From Sphingobacteriaceae bacterium (GTDB lineage Bacteria; Bacteroidota; Bacteroidia; B-17B0; Aurantibacillaceae): DNA of 54,719 nt. Below the pieces are notes generated by a model. It was given only the letters and a program-made list of their open reading frames with translations. It searched no databases and was not told the DNA's origin. How positions within the stretch are numbered: the first letter of the stretch is position 1; every line of letters starts with the position of its first letter. The position numbers were made by a program, and so were the translations under genes. Positions 44,958 through 52,960 of this stretch are shown one piece after another. The DNA lies in the NCBI GenBank assembly GCA_023251775.1, contig JAHEYC010000015.1:1-54719 (forward strand). The letters run 5' to 3'.

Positions 44958-47489
44958 TTAAAACGGATATCCAATTCCAAAATTAACTACCATCGAACGC
45001 CAAGGTTGCTTATCGAATGTAAATCTATTTCCTTCGGCGTATTTAGGATCTCTAATTGGAACAGCAAAATCAAAGCGTAAAATTAAAAAATCCAGATCCC
45101 AACGCAAACCAACACCACCACCTAAAGCAATTTGTTTATAAAATTCGTCCACCCTAAATTCACCATTTGGTTTATCCTGCACTTTTTGCAAGCGCCAAAT
45201 GTTTCCCCCATCGGCAAATACTGCTCCGTAAAACGATTTTATAATAGGGAAACGATATTCAATATTTCCTTCCAGCAAAAGATCTCCAATTTTATCAAAA
45301 CGCGTTGAGCTGTTGGTTGGGTCATATCCTCCCGGACCTAATGTACGCGCGCGCCATGCTCTTATCGTATTTGGTCCACCAGTAAAAAAACTTTGTTCGT
45401 ATGGTAATGTATTTAAATTCGCTAATGTTTTTCCAATACCGCCTGCAATGCGATAAACAAGTTTACGTTTTTTGCTCAAAGGAATATAAATTCGGTATTC
45501 TAATTCGGCTTTTAAGAAATTAGCAAATGGCACACCAAATATTGTGTAGCGCCCTAACGAATCCTTTTGTGCACCTTTAGCATTATAATAGGCCCGCAAA
45601 ATATTTCCCGATGATGAAGCAAGTAACCTAACATAATGCACGGTCGTATTACTTGTAAGCATATTTTCTTTTGAAGAGAAAACCACTCCAACTTTCGAAA
45701 GCGTTGTAATGTGATCAACAAATGAATTCAAAAGAAATGCATCATGTAATTCGCCTAGATCCTTTTTAAAAGCCGTTGATAATTTTGCTTTTACACTATA
45801 GATCTCAAATGGTGCGATCTCGTATTTGAATAAGCGATTCTTTGAGCGAAAACTTAAACCATACTCAAAACTTACAATATTACGCACAAAGGTTGCGCGC
45901 GCTTGGTAATTTACTCCGGTTTTAAAATACGTTCGCGGCAACATCTCATTTTTAAATGGGAAAAGCGAGAACGGAAAAAATGCACGTGGTACCGAGAATG
46001 TGAACTCGGGTCCTATTTGAAACGTATTGAATAATTGCTGAACTCTGGTAAGCGATAATAGATCAGGATCATCTTTCGAATCTCCAATTTGATTTTGAGC
46101 CGTGAGTGCGCCCTGCAATTTAAGTTGGATCACTTCTCCACCTTTAAAAACATTTTTATTCCTATAAATTAAACTTCCATCGATACCTCTATTACCCGAA
46201 GTATTGATCAACTCTGTTTCTAAAGTAATGGATTGTTTTATTAAAGGCGTACAAATAATATAGCAGTCGAGTTTTGCAGGAAATTCATCGCTCTTAAAGA
46301 ACTGTATGGTAACTCCTTTAAAAATTCCCAAACCAAGTAAACTCTTAAATGTAGCTTCGGCCGTATCGCGAATAAAGAGTGCGCCCTTTTGTAGTTTAAT
46401 AAAATCGGCGAGCAAAGTTGCTTTATATCGTAAGGGCTCATTATGAAGAAATTTTACATCTTTATTCTTCGGAACTGTAGTGTCTTTGAATTGTATCTCA
46501 CGTATATTCCCAAAAATTGGTTCTGTTATCACATAGATCTGATTGATCCGAAATTTAGTGTGATTTACAAAGATGATCGAGTCATCACTATTGCTATACG
46601 TTCGTGAGAATTTACGCAAGATCAATTCAACCGAAACAAAATTACCTGTGTAATTACTATCCACATTATAATTCAAATAAGCTGTTTCAAAAAAGTAATA
46701 TCCGTTATTAAGCAAAAATTTAGTGATCCTTGCACGTTCATCATTTAAAACACCGGCGTCGTATCGGTCGCCACGCTTAATTAAACTATGAATGGTATCT
46801 GAATAAAAAAGATCGGCGATCCTCTTATCCTCCAATGTGTATGTAAAATGATTGATGTAATAAGCATTTCCCGGACTTACTTCATAAGTAAGTTCAGCTT
46901 TTTGTTTCTTGATCTTGCCAAGCTTATTACGGGGATTCCAATCCACGCACCAATCTACTTTATTATTAAAATATCCTTTACTAAATAAGAACATTCGCAA
47001 TTGCCTTGCTGTTTGATTTGCCAATAACGAATCAAAAACAATTGGCGCTTCACCAATGTTGCGAATATTTTCGCGAGTGGTTGGTTCCTCTTTATTTAAT
47101 AATTCAGGTACTTTGAGTTTTTTGCCTTCTTTTTCTCGTTTGATATTCTTTTTATTTGCTTTTTGTATCCGTTTTGCATTCTTTATATCGTATCTATCAT
47201 TTCTTTTTTCTCTTTTTGCTTGTGTTATAGAATCATTGAACATATTATACCATCCCACAAAGAAGGGCAATTTTCCGAAAAATTTACGATTTGGTTTTTG
47301 TTTCAAAAAGCCCTCAAATTCCTCTGTGGGTATCTTGGTTGACTTATATCCTTCGATCTTTACCTTTTCGAGTAAATATTGATCTTTTTTCAGTCTGCGA
47401 GACGTATTACAAGAAGTAAAGAGAATGAGAAATGAAGCAAAAACTATAAAGTATTGCCCACAAACATTTATTTTCTTAGAAAAAAACAA
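44958..47489 (-). CDS. tamL: TamL-like lipoprotein outer membrane assembly protein (BamA/TamA family)
   Basis: 843 residues, TTG start; no ATG gives the N-terminus. A lipoprotein signal with L-F-T-S-C near 23-27 is followed by POTRA-like repeats (about 30-330) and a 16-stranded Omp85 barrel to the C-terminus (M-V-V-N-F-G-I-G-Y-P-F). A lipidated TamA-like protein is the bacteroidete TamL form, which works with a TamB partner to place proteins or lipids in the outer membrane. No tamB in view. Leads into the glycosyltransferase gene. Confidence 0.85.
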   Translation of the reverse strand: MFFSKKINVCGQYFIVFASFLILFTSCNTSRRLKKDQYLLEKVKIEGYKSTKIPTEEFEGFLKQKPNRKFFGKLPFFVGWYNMFNDSITQAKREKRNDRYDIKNAKRIQKANKKNIKREKEGKKLKVPELLNKEEPTTRENIRNIGEAPIVFDSLLANQTARQLRMFLFSKGYFNNKVDWCVDWNPRNKLGKIKKQKAELTYEVSPGNAYYINHFTYTLEDKRIADLFYSDTIHSLIKRGDRYDAGVLNDERARITKFLLNNGYYFFETAYLNYNVDSNYTGNFVSVELILRKFSRTYSNSDDSIIFVNHTKFRINQIYVITEPIFGNIREIQFKDTTVPKNKDVKFLHNEPLRYKATLLADFIKLQKGALFIRDTAEATFKSLLGLGIFKGVTIQFFKSDEFPAKLDCYIICTPLIKQSITLETELINTSGNRGIDGSLIYRNKNVFKGGEVIQLKLQGALTAQNQIGDSKDDPDLLSLTRVQQLFNTFQIGPEFTFSVPRAFFPFSLFPFKNEMLPRTYFKTGVNYQARATFVRNIVSFEYGLSFRSKNRLFKYEIAPFEIYSVKAKLSTAFKKDLGELHDAFLLNSFVDHITTLSKVGVVFSSKENMLTSNTTVHYVRLLASSSGNILRAYYNAKGAQKDSLGRYTIFGVPFANFLKAELEYRIYIPLSKKRKLVYRIAGGIGKTLANLNTLPYEQSFFTGGPNTIRAWRARTLGPGGYDPTNSSTRFDKIGDLLLEGNIEYRFPIIKSFYGAVFADGGNIWRLQKVQDKPNGEFRVDEFYKQIALGGGVGLRWDLDFLILRFDFAVPIRDPKYAEGNRFTFDKQPWRSMVVNFGIGYPF

Positions 47490-47527
47490 TAATTAACTTT
47501 ACAATGTAGCGAATTTAATGCTAAAAT

Positions 47528-48283
47528 ATGATTAGTAAAAGCCAAATAAAATATATTACTTCCTTGCATACCAAAAAGCAACGCTTACTCGAGAATTGTT
47601 TCGTTGCCGAAGGTATCAAAACGGTTATCGAGATACTCAACGAACAACCAAGTATCATTAAGGATCTATTTTGTACCGGCGACTTTTATGAAACGAATAA
47701 AAAACTTATTTCCTCAAAAAATATAAATACAATACGCGTCAATTCCAAAGAACTTTCGCAGATAAGTCAACTTGCTACGCCTAATGAGGTACTTGTTGTT
47801 TGTGGTAATTTACCCACTAAAAATATCGCAACGGATCTTACCAAAAACTTTTCTTTTTATTTGGATGATATTCGCGATCCGGGGAATTTGGGAACTATCA
47901 TTCGCATTTGCAGTTGGTTTGGGATAAAAGATCTTTTTTGCTCCGAAGAAACGGTAGAATTATATAATCCAAAATGCATACAAGCTTGTATGGGCGCATT
48001 TTTGAGAGTGAATGTACATTACATTGGACTAAAAGAATTGATAGCCGGCGAAAAGATAAAACATGTATTTGCCACCGAACTTAAAGGAAAGAATATCTAT
48101 ACCCAAACATTAAAAAGTGGTTTAATACTAATCGGAAATGAAGCCAACGGTATTAGAAAAGAAACACATCAATTAGCTAATGAAAGTCTTACCATTCCTT
48201 CGGCCGTTGGAAATACCGAATCCTTGAATGCAGCCATTGCTACCTCTATCATTGCATCTGAATTTTTTAGAAGGAGTTTATAG
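47528..48283 (+). CDS. SpoU/TrmH family RNA 2'-O-methyltransferase
   Basis: 251 residues. N-terminal substrate-binding domain (S-L-H-T-K-K-Q-R-L-L-E-N-C-F-V-A-E-G near 12-29) and SPOUT domain with motif 1 D-D-I-R-D-P-G-N-L-G-T-I-I-R, motif 2 G-N-E-A-N-G-I and motif 3 I-P-S-A-V-G-N-T-E-S-L-N-A-A-I-A. It methylates ribose 2'-OH in rRNA or tRNA; the target is not clear, RlmB-like being likely. Divergent from the TamL gene; converges on the DUF1573 cluster 11 bases away. Confidence 0.9.
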   Translation: MISKSQIKYITSLHTKKQRLLENCFVAEGIKTVIEILNEQPSIIKDLFCTGDFYETNKKLISSKNINTIRVNSKELSQISQLATPNEVLVVCGNLPTKNIATDLTKNFSFYLDDIRDPGNLGTIIRICSWFGIKDLFCSEETVELYNPKCIQACMGAFLRVNVHYIGLKELIAGEKIKHVFATELKGKNIYTQTLKSGLILIGNEANGIRKETHQLANESLTIPSAVGNTESLNAAIATSIIASEFFRRSL

Positions 48284-48294
48284 AAGTATTTATA

Positions 48295-48669
48295 TTACTT
48301 CTTTTTTACATTGCCTTTGAATCGCAATTTAATGAACCCATCTTTGGTGTTACAATTAATGTACACCACTCTATCCTGACGTTCGTAAGCACTCTTAGTA
48401 TCAAATTTTACAACAATAGTGGTGCTTTTCCCCGGTAAAACGGGCATATCGTCATATTCAGCACTTGTGCACGAACACTCTACTTCATAATCTTTTATGA
48501 GGAAAGGAACAGTACCAACATTAGTTACAACATACTTCAATCTCACTACCGCGCCTTGCGTAACTGTTGTAAAACTTTGTTTGGCATCATCTATTTTTAC
48601 CTCAGCAAACTGCGCAACGGAAGTATTGCATAAAAAAAAGAAAAGCACCAAAGGTACTATCCTCTTCAA
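48295..48669 (-). CDS. DUF1573 protein, third of three tandem paralogues, TTG start
   Basis: 124 residues from TTG 48669. A longer frame to ATG 48744 exists, but its first 25 residues run through the stop of the previous gene and a terminator, and the TTG begins an excellent signal peptide (M-K-R-I-V-P-L-V-L-F-F-F-L-C-N-T-S-V-A-Q). One DUF1573 immunoglobulin-like domain with E-C-S-C-T-S and L-P-G-K-S. DUF1573 proteins are exported; their function in Bacteroidota is unknown. Less similar to the other two, which have C-G-C-T. Confidence 0.8.
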   Translation of the reverse strand: MKRIVPLVLFFFLCNTSVAQFAEVKIDDAKQSFTTVTQGAVVRLKYVVTNVGTVPFLIKDYEVECSCTSAEYDDMPVLPGKSTTIVVKFDTKSAYERQDRVVYINCNTKDGFIKLRFKGNVKKK

Positions 48670-48671
48670 AT

Positions 48672-48701
48672 AAAAAATCCCCCCGATAATACCGAGAGGA
48701 T
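48672..48701 (-). terminator. Terminator or attenuator before the third DUF1573 gene
   Basis: On the minus strand a 9-pair stem (arms 48701-48693 and 48685-48677, two G-U wobbles) with a run of T at 48677-48672 that ends two bases before the TTG start. It lies 20 bases after the stop of the second paralogue. Confidence 0.7.
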
Positions 48702-48721
48702 CTTTTAGTTTAAATTCTTTT

Positions 48722-49168
48722 TTATCCACCTGCTTCTTCTCCACCCGGTTTAGCTTTTATTTCGCCTTTTATCTTTACTTTTTTAGAAGCAAATTTGGCA
48801 TTTGAACTGATCGTGATATTTTTCTCAAAACGACCAACACGTTTTGTATCATATTTTATCTTGATCACTCCACTTTTGCCCGGTAAAATAGGCTCTGCCG
48901 GCCAACCTTGCTTACCATCGATGGTAGTTGTAGTACAACCACACTCAGCAGTAACCGCAGTAATAGTTAAGGGCGATTTACCAACATTAGTGAATTTAAA
49001 TTCCCTGATACCATTCGCATCCCATTCAACCGTACCAAAATCAATGGTCTCCGATTCAAATTTCATATCGGGAGCATTGGGATCGGGATTTGGGATCACC
49101 GAATCTTGCGCATTTGAAGTAAGCGCCAAACCGGCAACAAGGAACAAACTATATAATAAGTGTTTCAT
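48722..49168 (-). CDS. DUF1573 protein, second of three tandem paralogues
   Basis: 148 residues. Signal peptide (MKHLLYSLFLVAGLALTSNAQ), short acidic Pro-rich linker (about 22-37), then a DUF1573 domain with F-G-T-V, E-F-K-F-T-N-V-G-K-S-P-L, A-E-C-G-C-T-T and I-L-P-G-K-S-G. Ends Gly/Glu-rich. It follows the first paralogue by 22 bases and is probably co-transcribed with it. Confidence 0.9.
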   Translation of the reverse strand: MKHLLYSLFLVAGLALTSNAQDSVIPNPDPNAPDMKFESETIDFGTVEWDANGIREFKFTNVGKSPLTITAVTAECGCTTTTIDGKQGWPAEPILPGKSGVIKIKYDTKRVGRFEKNITISSNAKFASKKVKIKGEIKAKPGGEEAGG

Positions 49169-49190
49169 ATTCTAATTAAAATTAAAAGAA

Positions 49191-49700
49191 TTAACCTTTC
49201 TTCTCAACCGGAGCTCCTGTTGGAGTTTTGTTCTCTGGGAAAGTTTCTTCTACCGGTTTTGCTTCAACGTTACCTTTTATGGTAAGAACTACGTTACCGC
49301 TTTTTGCGTTCGAGTTAACAGTAACTGTTTTATAGATACCACCAACACGGTTTGTATCATATTTTACTTTTATAACACTGCTTTTACCCGGTAAAATTGG
49401 TTCTTTAGGACATTGTGGAACTGTACATCCACAGCTTCCCATGCAATTAGTAATAACCAATGGTTCTTTACCGTTATTAGTGAATTTGAACTCACATTCA
49501 CCATTACCACCTTGCATTACGTTACCGTAATCGTGGACCATTTTTTCCATTTTAATATCGGCTGTGCTTACCGGAGCTGTAGTAGGTTGAGTTGCAGCAG
49601 CAGCGTGGTTATGACCATCTCCTGCAGTGTGACCTTCTTGTGCGAAACTAAATGCAGTCAAACCTGCAAATAATCCTAGAGTTAATACAATTTTTTTCAT
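49191..49700 (-). CDS. DUF1573 protein, first of three tandem paralogues
   Basis: 169 residues. Signal peptide (MKKIVLTLGLFAGLTAFSFAQ), a His/Ala/Thr-rich linker (22-46: H-T-A-G-D-G-H-N-H-A-A-A-A) that could bind metal, then DUF1573 (D-Y-G-N-V, C-E-F-K-F-T-N-N-G-K-E-P-L, S-C-G-C-T-V, I-L-P-G-K-S). Charged C-terminal tail. Transcribed towards the other paralogues. Export to the envelope is clear; activity is not known. Confidence 0.9.
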   Translation of the reverse strand: MKKIVLTLGLFAGLTAFSFAQEGHTAGDGHNHAAAATQPTTAPVSTADIKMEKMVHDYGNVMQGGNGECEFKFTNNGKEPLVITNCMGSCGCTVPQCPKEPILPGKSSVIKVKYDTNRVGGIYKTVTVNSNAKSGNVVLTIKGNVEAKPVEETFPENKTPTGAPVEKKG

Positions 49701-49780
49701 GTTACGTGTTTTTTGTTGGTTAAAGATTTTACTTGGATAAAGATACTAAAAATCGTGCCATAAAGATATGCGATACTGGC

Positions 49781-49788
49781 TAACTTTG
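49781..49788 (+). promoter_or_regulatory. -7 box of valS
   Basis: TAACTTTG, 40 bases before ATG 49829. No well-placed -33 seen. Confidence 0.4.
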
Positions 49789-49828
49789 CTTAATTTTACG
49801 ATTTTTAACAGAAATTGGTAATTCCTAA

Positions 49829-52471
49829 ATGGAGATCGGCAAGACATATAATCCGCACGACGCTGAAGCAAAATGGTATCCATATTGGATGAAGAATAAT
49901 TTCTTTGCATCAAAGCCCGATAAAACAAAGAAACCCTACACCATTGTAATTCCCCCGCCAAATGTTACCGGTGTTTTGCACATGGGTCACATGCTTAATA
50001 ATACCATTCAAGATGTATTGATAAGAAGAGCGCGCATGCTAGGATTTAATGCATGTTGGGTTCCCGGAACAGATCACGCCAGCATTGCTACCGAAGCAAA
50101 AGTGGTTGCCTTATTAAAAGAAAAGGGAATTAAAAAAACAGATATTTCACGCGAGGAATTTTTAAAACATGCCTGGGATTGGAAAGAAAAATATGGCGGT
50201 ATAATTTTAGAACAATTAAAACATTTAGGCGCATCGTGCGATTGGGATAGAACAAAATTCACCATGCAGGATGATATGAGTGATGCTGTTTTGGATGTGT
50301 TTGTGGATCTTCACAAAAAAGGACATATCTATCGCGGTGTTCGGATGGTGAATTGGGATCCGCAAGGTTTAACTGCGGTAAGCGACGAAGAAGTTATTCA
50401 TAAGGAAAAAGATAGTCAATTAGTTTTTATCAACTACAAAATAAAAGGCAGTTCAGAACATGTAACCGTTGCTACTACTCGTCCGGAAACTATCATGGCC
50501 GATACTGCTGTGTGTGTTCATCCTGAAGATGAGCGTTACAAACATTTGAAAGGAAAATTTGCTGTAATTCCCCTCATTAATAAAGAAGTTCCCATAATTT
50601 TTGATGAGTATATTGATAAAGAATTCGGAACCGGCGTTTTAAAAGTAACACCCGCGCATGATATCAACGATTATAATCTTGGCATCAAACATAAATTACC
50701 TGTTATTGATGGACTCACTGCAGAAGGAAAAATTAGTGAGGCCGCGCAAATTTATATTGGAATGGATCGCTTTGCGTGCCGTAAACAAATTATTAAAGAT
50801 CTACAAGAACAAGGTTTCGTTTCAAAAATTGAGACGATAAAAAATAAAGTTGGTTACAGCGAAAGAACAGATGCTGTAATTGAACCTCGCTTAAGTATGC
50901 AATGGTTCTTAAAAATGGATAAGATCTCGAAACCCGCACTGGACGCAGTAATTGGCGGAGATGTAAAACTGATCCCCGAAAAATTCATCAATACCTATAA
51001 ACATTGGATGGAAAATGTTCACGATTGGTGTATCAGTCGTCAACTTTGGTGGGGACAAAGAATTCCGGCATGGTATGATGGGCAAGGAAATACAGTTGTT
51101 TGCAAAACAAAAGAGGAAGCTTTTGAAAAATTACGAAGTACGAATGCCGAAGTACGAATCGAGAACGTTAAACAAGATGAAGATGTTTTAGACACATGGT
51201 TCTCATCATGGCTTTGGCCCTTAACTGTTTTTGATGCAGATATTATTAAGAAAGGTTGGGATAATGCCAATGAGGATCTTAAATATTATTATCCAACAAA
51301 TGATCTTGTAACTGCTCCTGAAATTTTATTTTTCTGGGTTGCTCGTATGATCATTGCCGGAAAAGAATACACTGGACAAAAACCTTTTAATAATGTTTAT
51401 CTAACAGGAATTGTTCGCGATAAACAAGGACGAAAAATGAGTAAGAGTTTGGGCAATAGTCCCGACCCTTTAGAACTTATAAGAAAATATGGTGCCGATG
51501 GTGTTCGTGTGGGAATGTTATTGAGTTCACCTGCAGGAAATGATCTTTTATTTGATGAAAGTTATTGCGAGCAAGGACGAAATTTTGCAAATAAAGTTTG
51601 GAATGCATTCCGATTGATAAAGGGGTTTGAAGTTGGTGATGTGAAGCAAACCAAAGCGCAAAAGGAAGCAATTAATTGGTTCGAACATAAACTAAGCGAA
51701 CAAATTGCTTTGATCGATGATCATTATTCGAAATACAGAATGAGTGATGCCTTAATGGCAACTTATAAATTAGTATGGGATGATTTTTGTGCCTGGTATT
51801 TAGAAGCCATAAAACCTGATTTTGTTGATGGTAAAGCACAGCCGCTTGATAAAGCAACATTTGATGCTACCATCAATTATCTTGAAAAATTATTGATCAT
51901 CATGCATCCATGGATGCCATTTATTACCGAAGAGATCTGGCATTTGATCAAAGAAAGAGATGCAAAAGATTGCTGCATTCTTGCTAAATGGCCTCAAAGA
52001 ATTAACTTGGATATTAAGCAATTAGAAGAGTTTGAGATAAGTAAAGAATTAATTGCCACAATTCGCAATGTTCGAGCGCAAAAACAAATTTCTCCAAAAG
52101 AAAAACTAAGCCTTATAACAAAAGGCAATTCTGAGAGTTCGTTGTTTAATGACGTAACTATAAAACTTGCCAATCTTACCGAAATAAAACATACTTCTGA
52201 TAAACTAGATAATGCGTTCAGTTTCGTTATCAAGAATAAAGAATTCTTTATCCCGCTTTCGGCAAGTTTAAATATAGACGAAGAACGCGGCCGAATTTTA
52301 AAAGAGATCGACTACAACAAAGGCTTCCTAAAAAGTGTTCAAATAAAACTGGCCAACGAAAAATTTATGAATAACGCCAAGCCCGAATTGGTGGAATTAG
52401 AACGCAAAAAAGAGGCTGATGCAATCGGCAAAATAAAGACCTTAGAGGACCAACTTTCGTCCCTAAAATAG
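49829..52471 (+). CDS. valS: Valyl-tRNA synthetase
   Basis: 880 residues. Class I synthetase: HIGH motif variant H51-M-G-H54, editing (CP1) domain about 150-350 with T-T-R-P-E-T-I-M-A-D-T-A, K536-M-S-K-S540, anticodon-binding domain, and a C-terminal coiled coil (about 810-880) that binds tRNA. Charges tRNA-Val with valine and removes misactivated threonine. Length is normal. The gene is alone in its unit. Confidence 0.97.
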   Translation: MEIGKTYNPHDAEAKWYPYWMKNNFFASKPDKTKKPYTIVIPPPNVTGVLHMGHMLNNTIQDVLIRRARMLGFNACWVPGTDHASIATEAKVVALLKEKGIKKTDISREEFLKHAWDWKEKYGGIILEQLKHLGASCDWDRTKFTMQDDMSDAVLDVFVDLHKKGHIYRGVRMVNWDPQGLTAVSDEEVIHKEKDSQLVFINYKIKGSSEHVTVATTRPETIMADTAVCVHPEDERYKHLKGKFAVIPLINKEVPIIFDEYIDKEFGTGVLKVTPAHDINDYNLGIKHKLPVIDGLTAEGKISEAAQIYIGMDRFACRKQIIKDLQEQGFVSKIETIKNKVGYSERTDAVIEPRLSMQWFLKMDKISKPALDAVIGGDVKLIPEKFINTYKHWMENVHDWCISRQLWWGQRIPAWYDGQGNTVVCKTKEEAFEKLRSTNAEVRIENVKQDEDVLDTWFSSWLWPLTVFDADIIKKGWDNANEDLKYYYPTNDLVTAPEILFFWVARMIIAGKEYTGQKPFNNVYLTGIVRDKQGRKMSKSLGNSPDPLELIRKYGADGVRVGMLLSSPAGNDLLFDESYCEQGRNFANKVWNAFRLIKGFEVGDVKQTKAQKEAINWFEHKLSEQIALIDDHYSKYRMSDALMATYKLVWDDFCAWYLEAIKPDFVDGKAQPLDKATFDATINYLEKLLIIMHPWMPFITEEIWHLIKERDAKDCCILAKWPQRINLDIKQLEEFEISKELIATIRNVRAQKQISPKEKLSLITKGNSESSLFNDVTIKLANLTEIKHTSDKLDNAFSFVIKNKEFFIPLSASLNIDEERGRILKEIDYNKGFLKSVQIKLANEKFMNNAKPELVELERKKEADAIGKIKTLEDQLSSLK

Positions 52472-52516
52472 CCTCCAATCCTTCACTCAATCAGCAAAAT
52501 AGCTGTTTTAACACTT

Positions 52517-52531
52517 CTAAAACGGTTTTAG
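52517..52531. repeat. 15-base palindrome downstream of valS
   Basis: CTAAAAC-G-GTTTTAG, perfect arms around one base, in the 139-base gap between valS and the small secreted protein gene. It lacks a T tract, so it is more like a protein-binding site than a terminator. Just downstream ACAG-CCA-CTGT forms another short palindrome. Confidence 0.4.
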
Positions 52532-52610
52532 CACAGCCACTGTGTAAAAGTCCCCAAAAACATGACGAAATTTGGATTATCTTCGCCGAGTATAAAAAAA
52601 ACCACTATCA

Positions 52611-52952
52611 ATGAAAAAAACGGGAATCTTTGTATGTTTAAGCATACTTGCCTCAAGTTTAAGTTTTGGTCAAGCCGGTAAAGCAAAAACAAATCAGGCA
52701 AAAAGAACTTTGTATAATACTGACCAACAACAAATAACTGAATCAACAAAACCTGCAGTTGAAAGCCCTTATTTTGGTTACGACCACAAGATCATTGAGA
52801 TCTCTATTGGCAATAGCATTCCTGCCGGCTTTCCAACTAAAGAAGGCTACCCAACCAAAGAACAGTATTTAAGCGTAATAAATAAGTGGATAAAAGACAA
52901 CCCTGCATTCATTAAACCCGAACATAAAGAAACTGTAATAACCGATAAATAA
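52611..52952 (+). CDS. Small secreted protein of unknown function
   Basis: 113 residues. Signal peptide (MKKTGIFVCLSILASSLSFGQ), then a basic segment with A-G-K-A-K-T-N-Q-A-K-R, and near the middle a doubled phrase F-P-T-K-E-G-Y-P-T-K-E-Q-Y. No cysteines after the signal peptide. I do not recognise the family. It ends 8 bases before the large secreted repeat protein and is probably transcribed with it, so a partner role (for example chaperone or surface linker) is a guess from position. Confidence 0.7.
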   Translation: MKKTGIFVCLSILASSLSFGQAGKAKTNQAKRTLYNTDQQQITESTKPAVESPYFGYDHKIIEISIGNSIPAGFPTKEGYPTKEQYLSVINKWIKDNPAFIKPEHKETVITDK

Positions 52953-52960
52953 TTTTTTAC

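Noticed and set aside
48295-48744. Third DUF1573 gene starting at ATG 48744
   Set aside because: Its first 25 codons overlap the second paralogue and a terminator; the TTG at 48669 starts a proper signal peptide.
48795-49175. 126-codon plus-strand frame across the second DUF1573 gene
   Set aside because: Shadow of a well-supported gene with signal peptide and conserved domain on the other strand.
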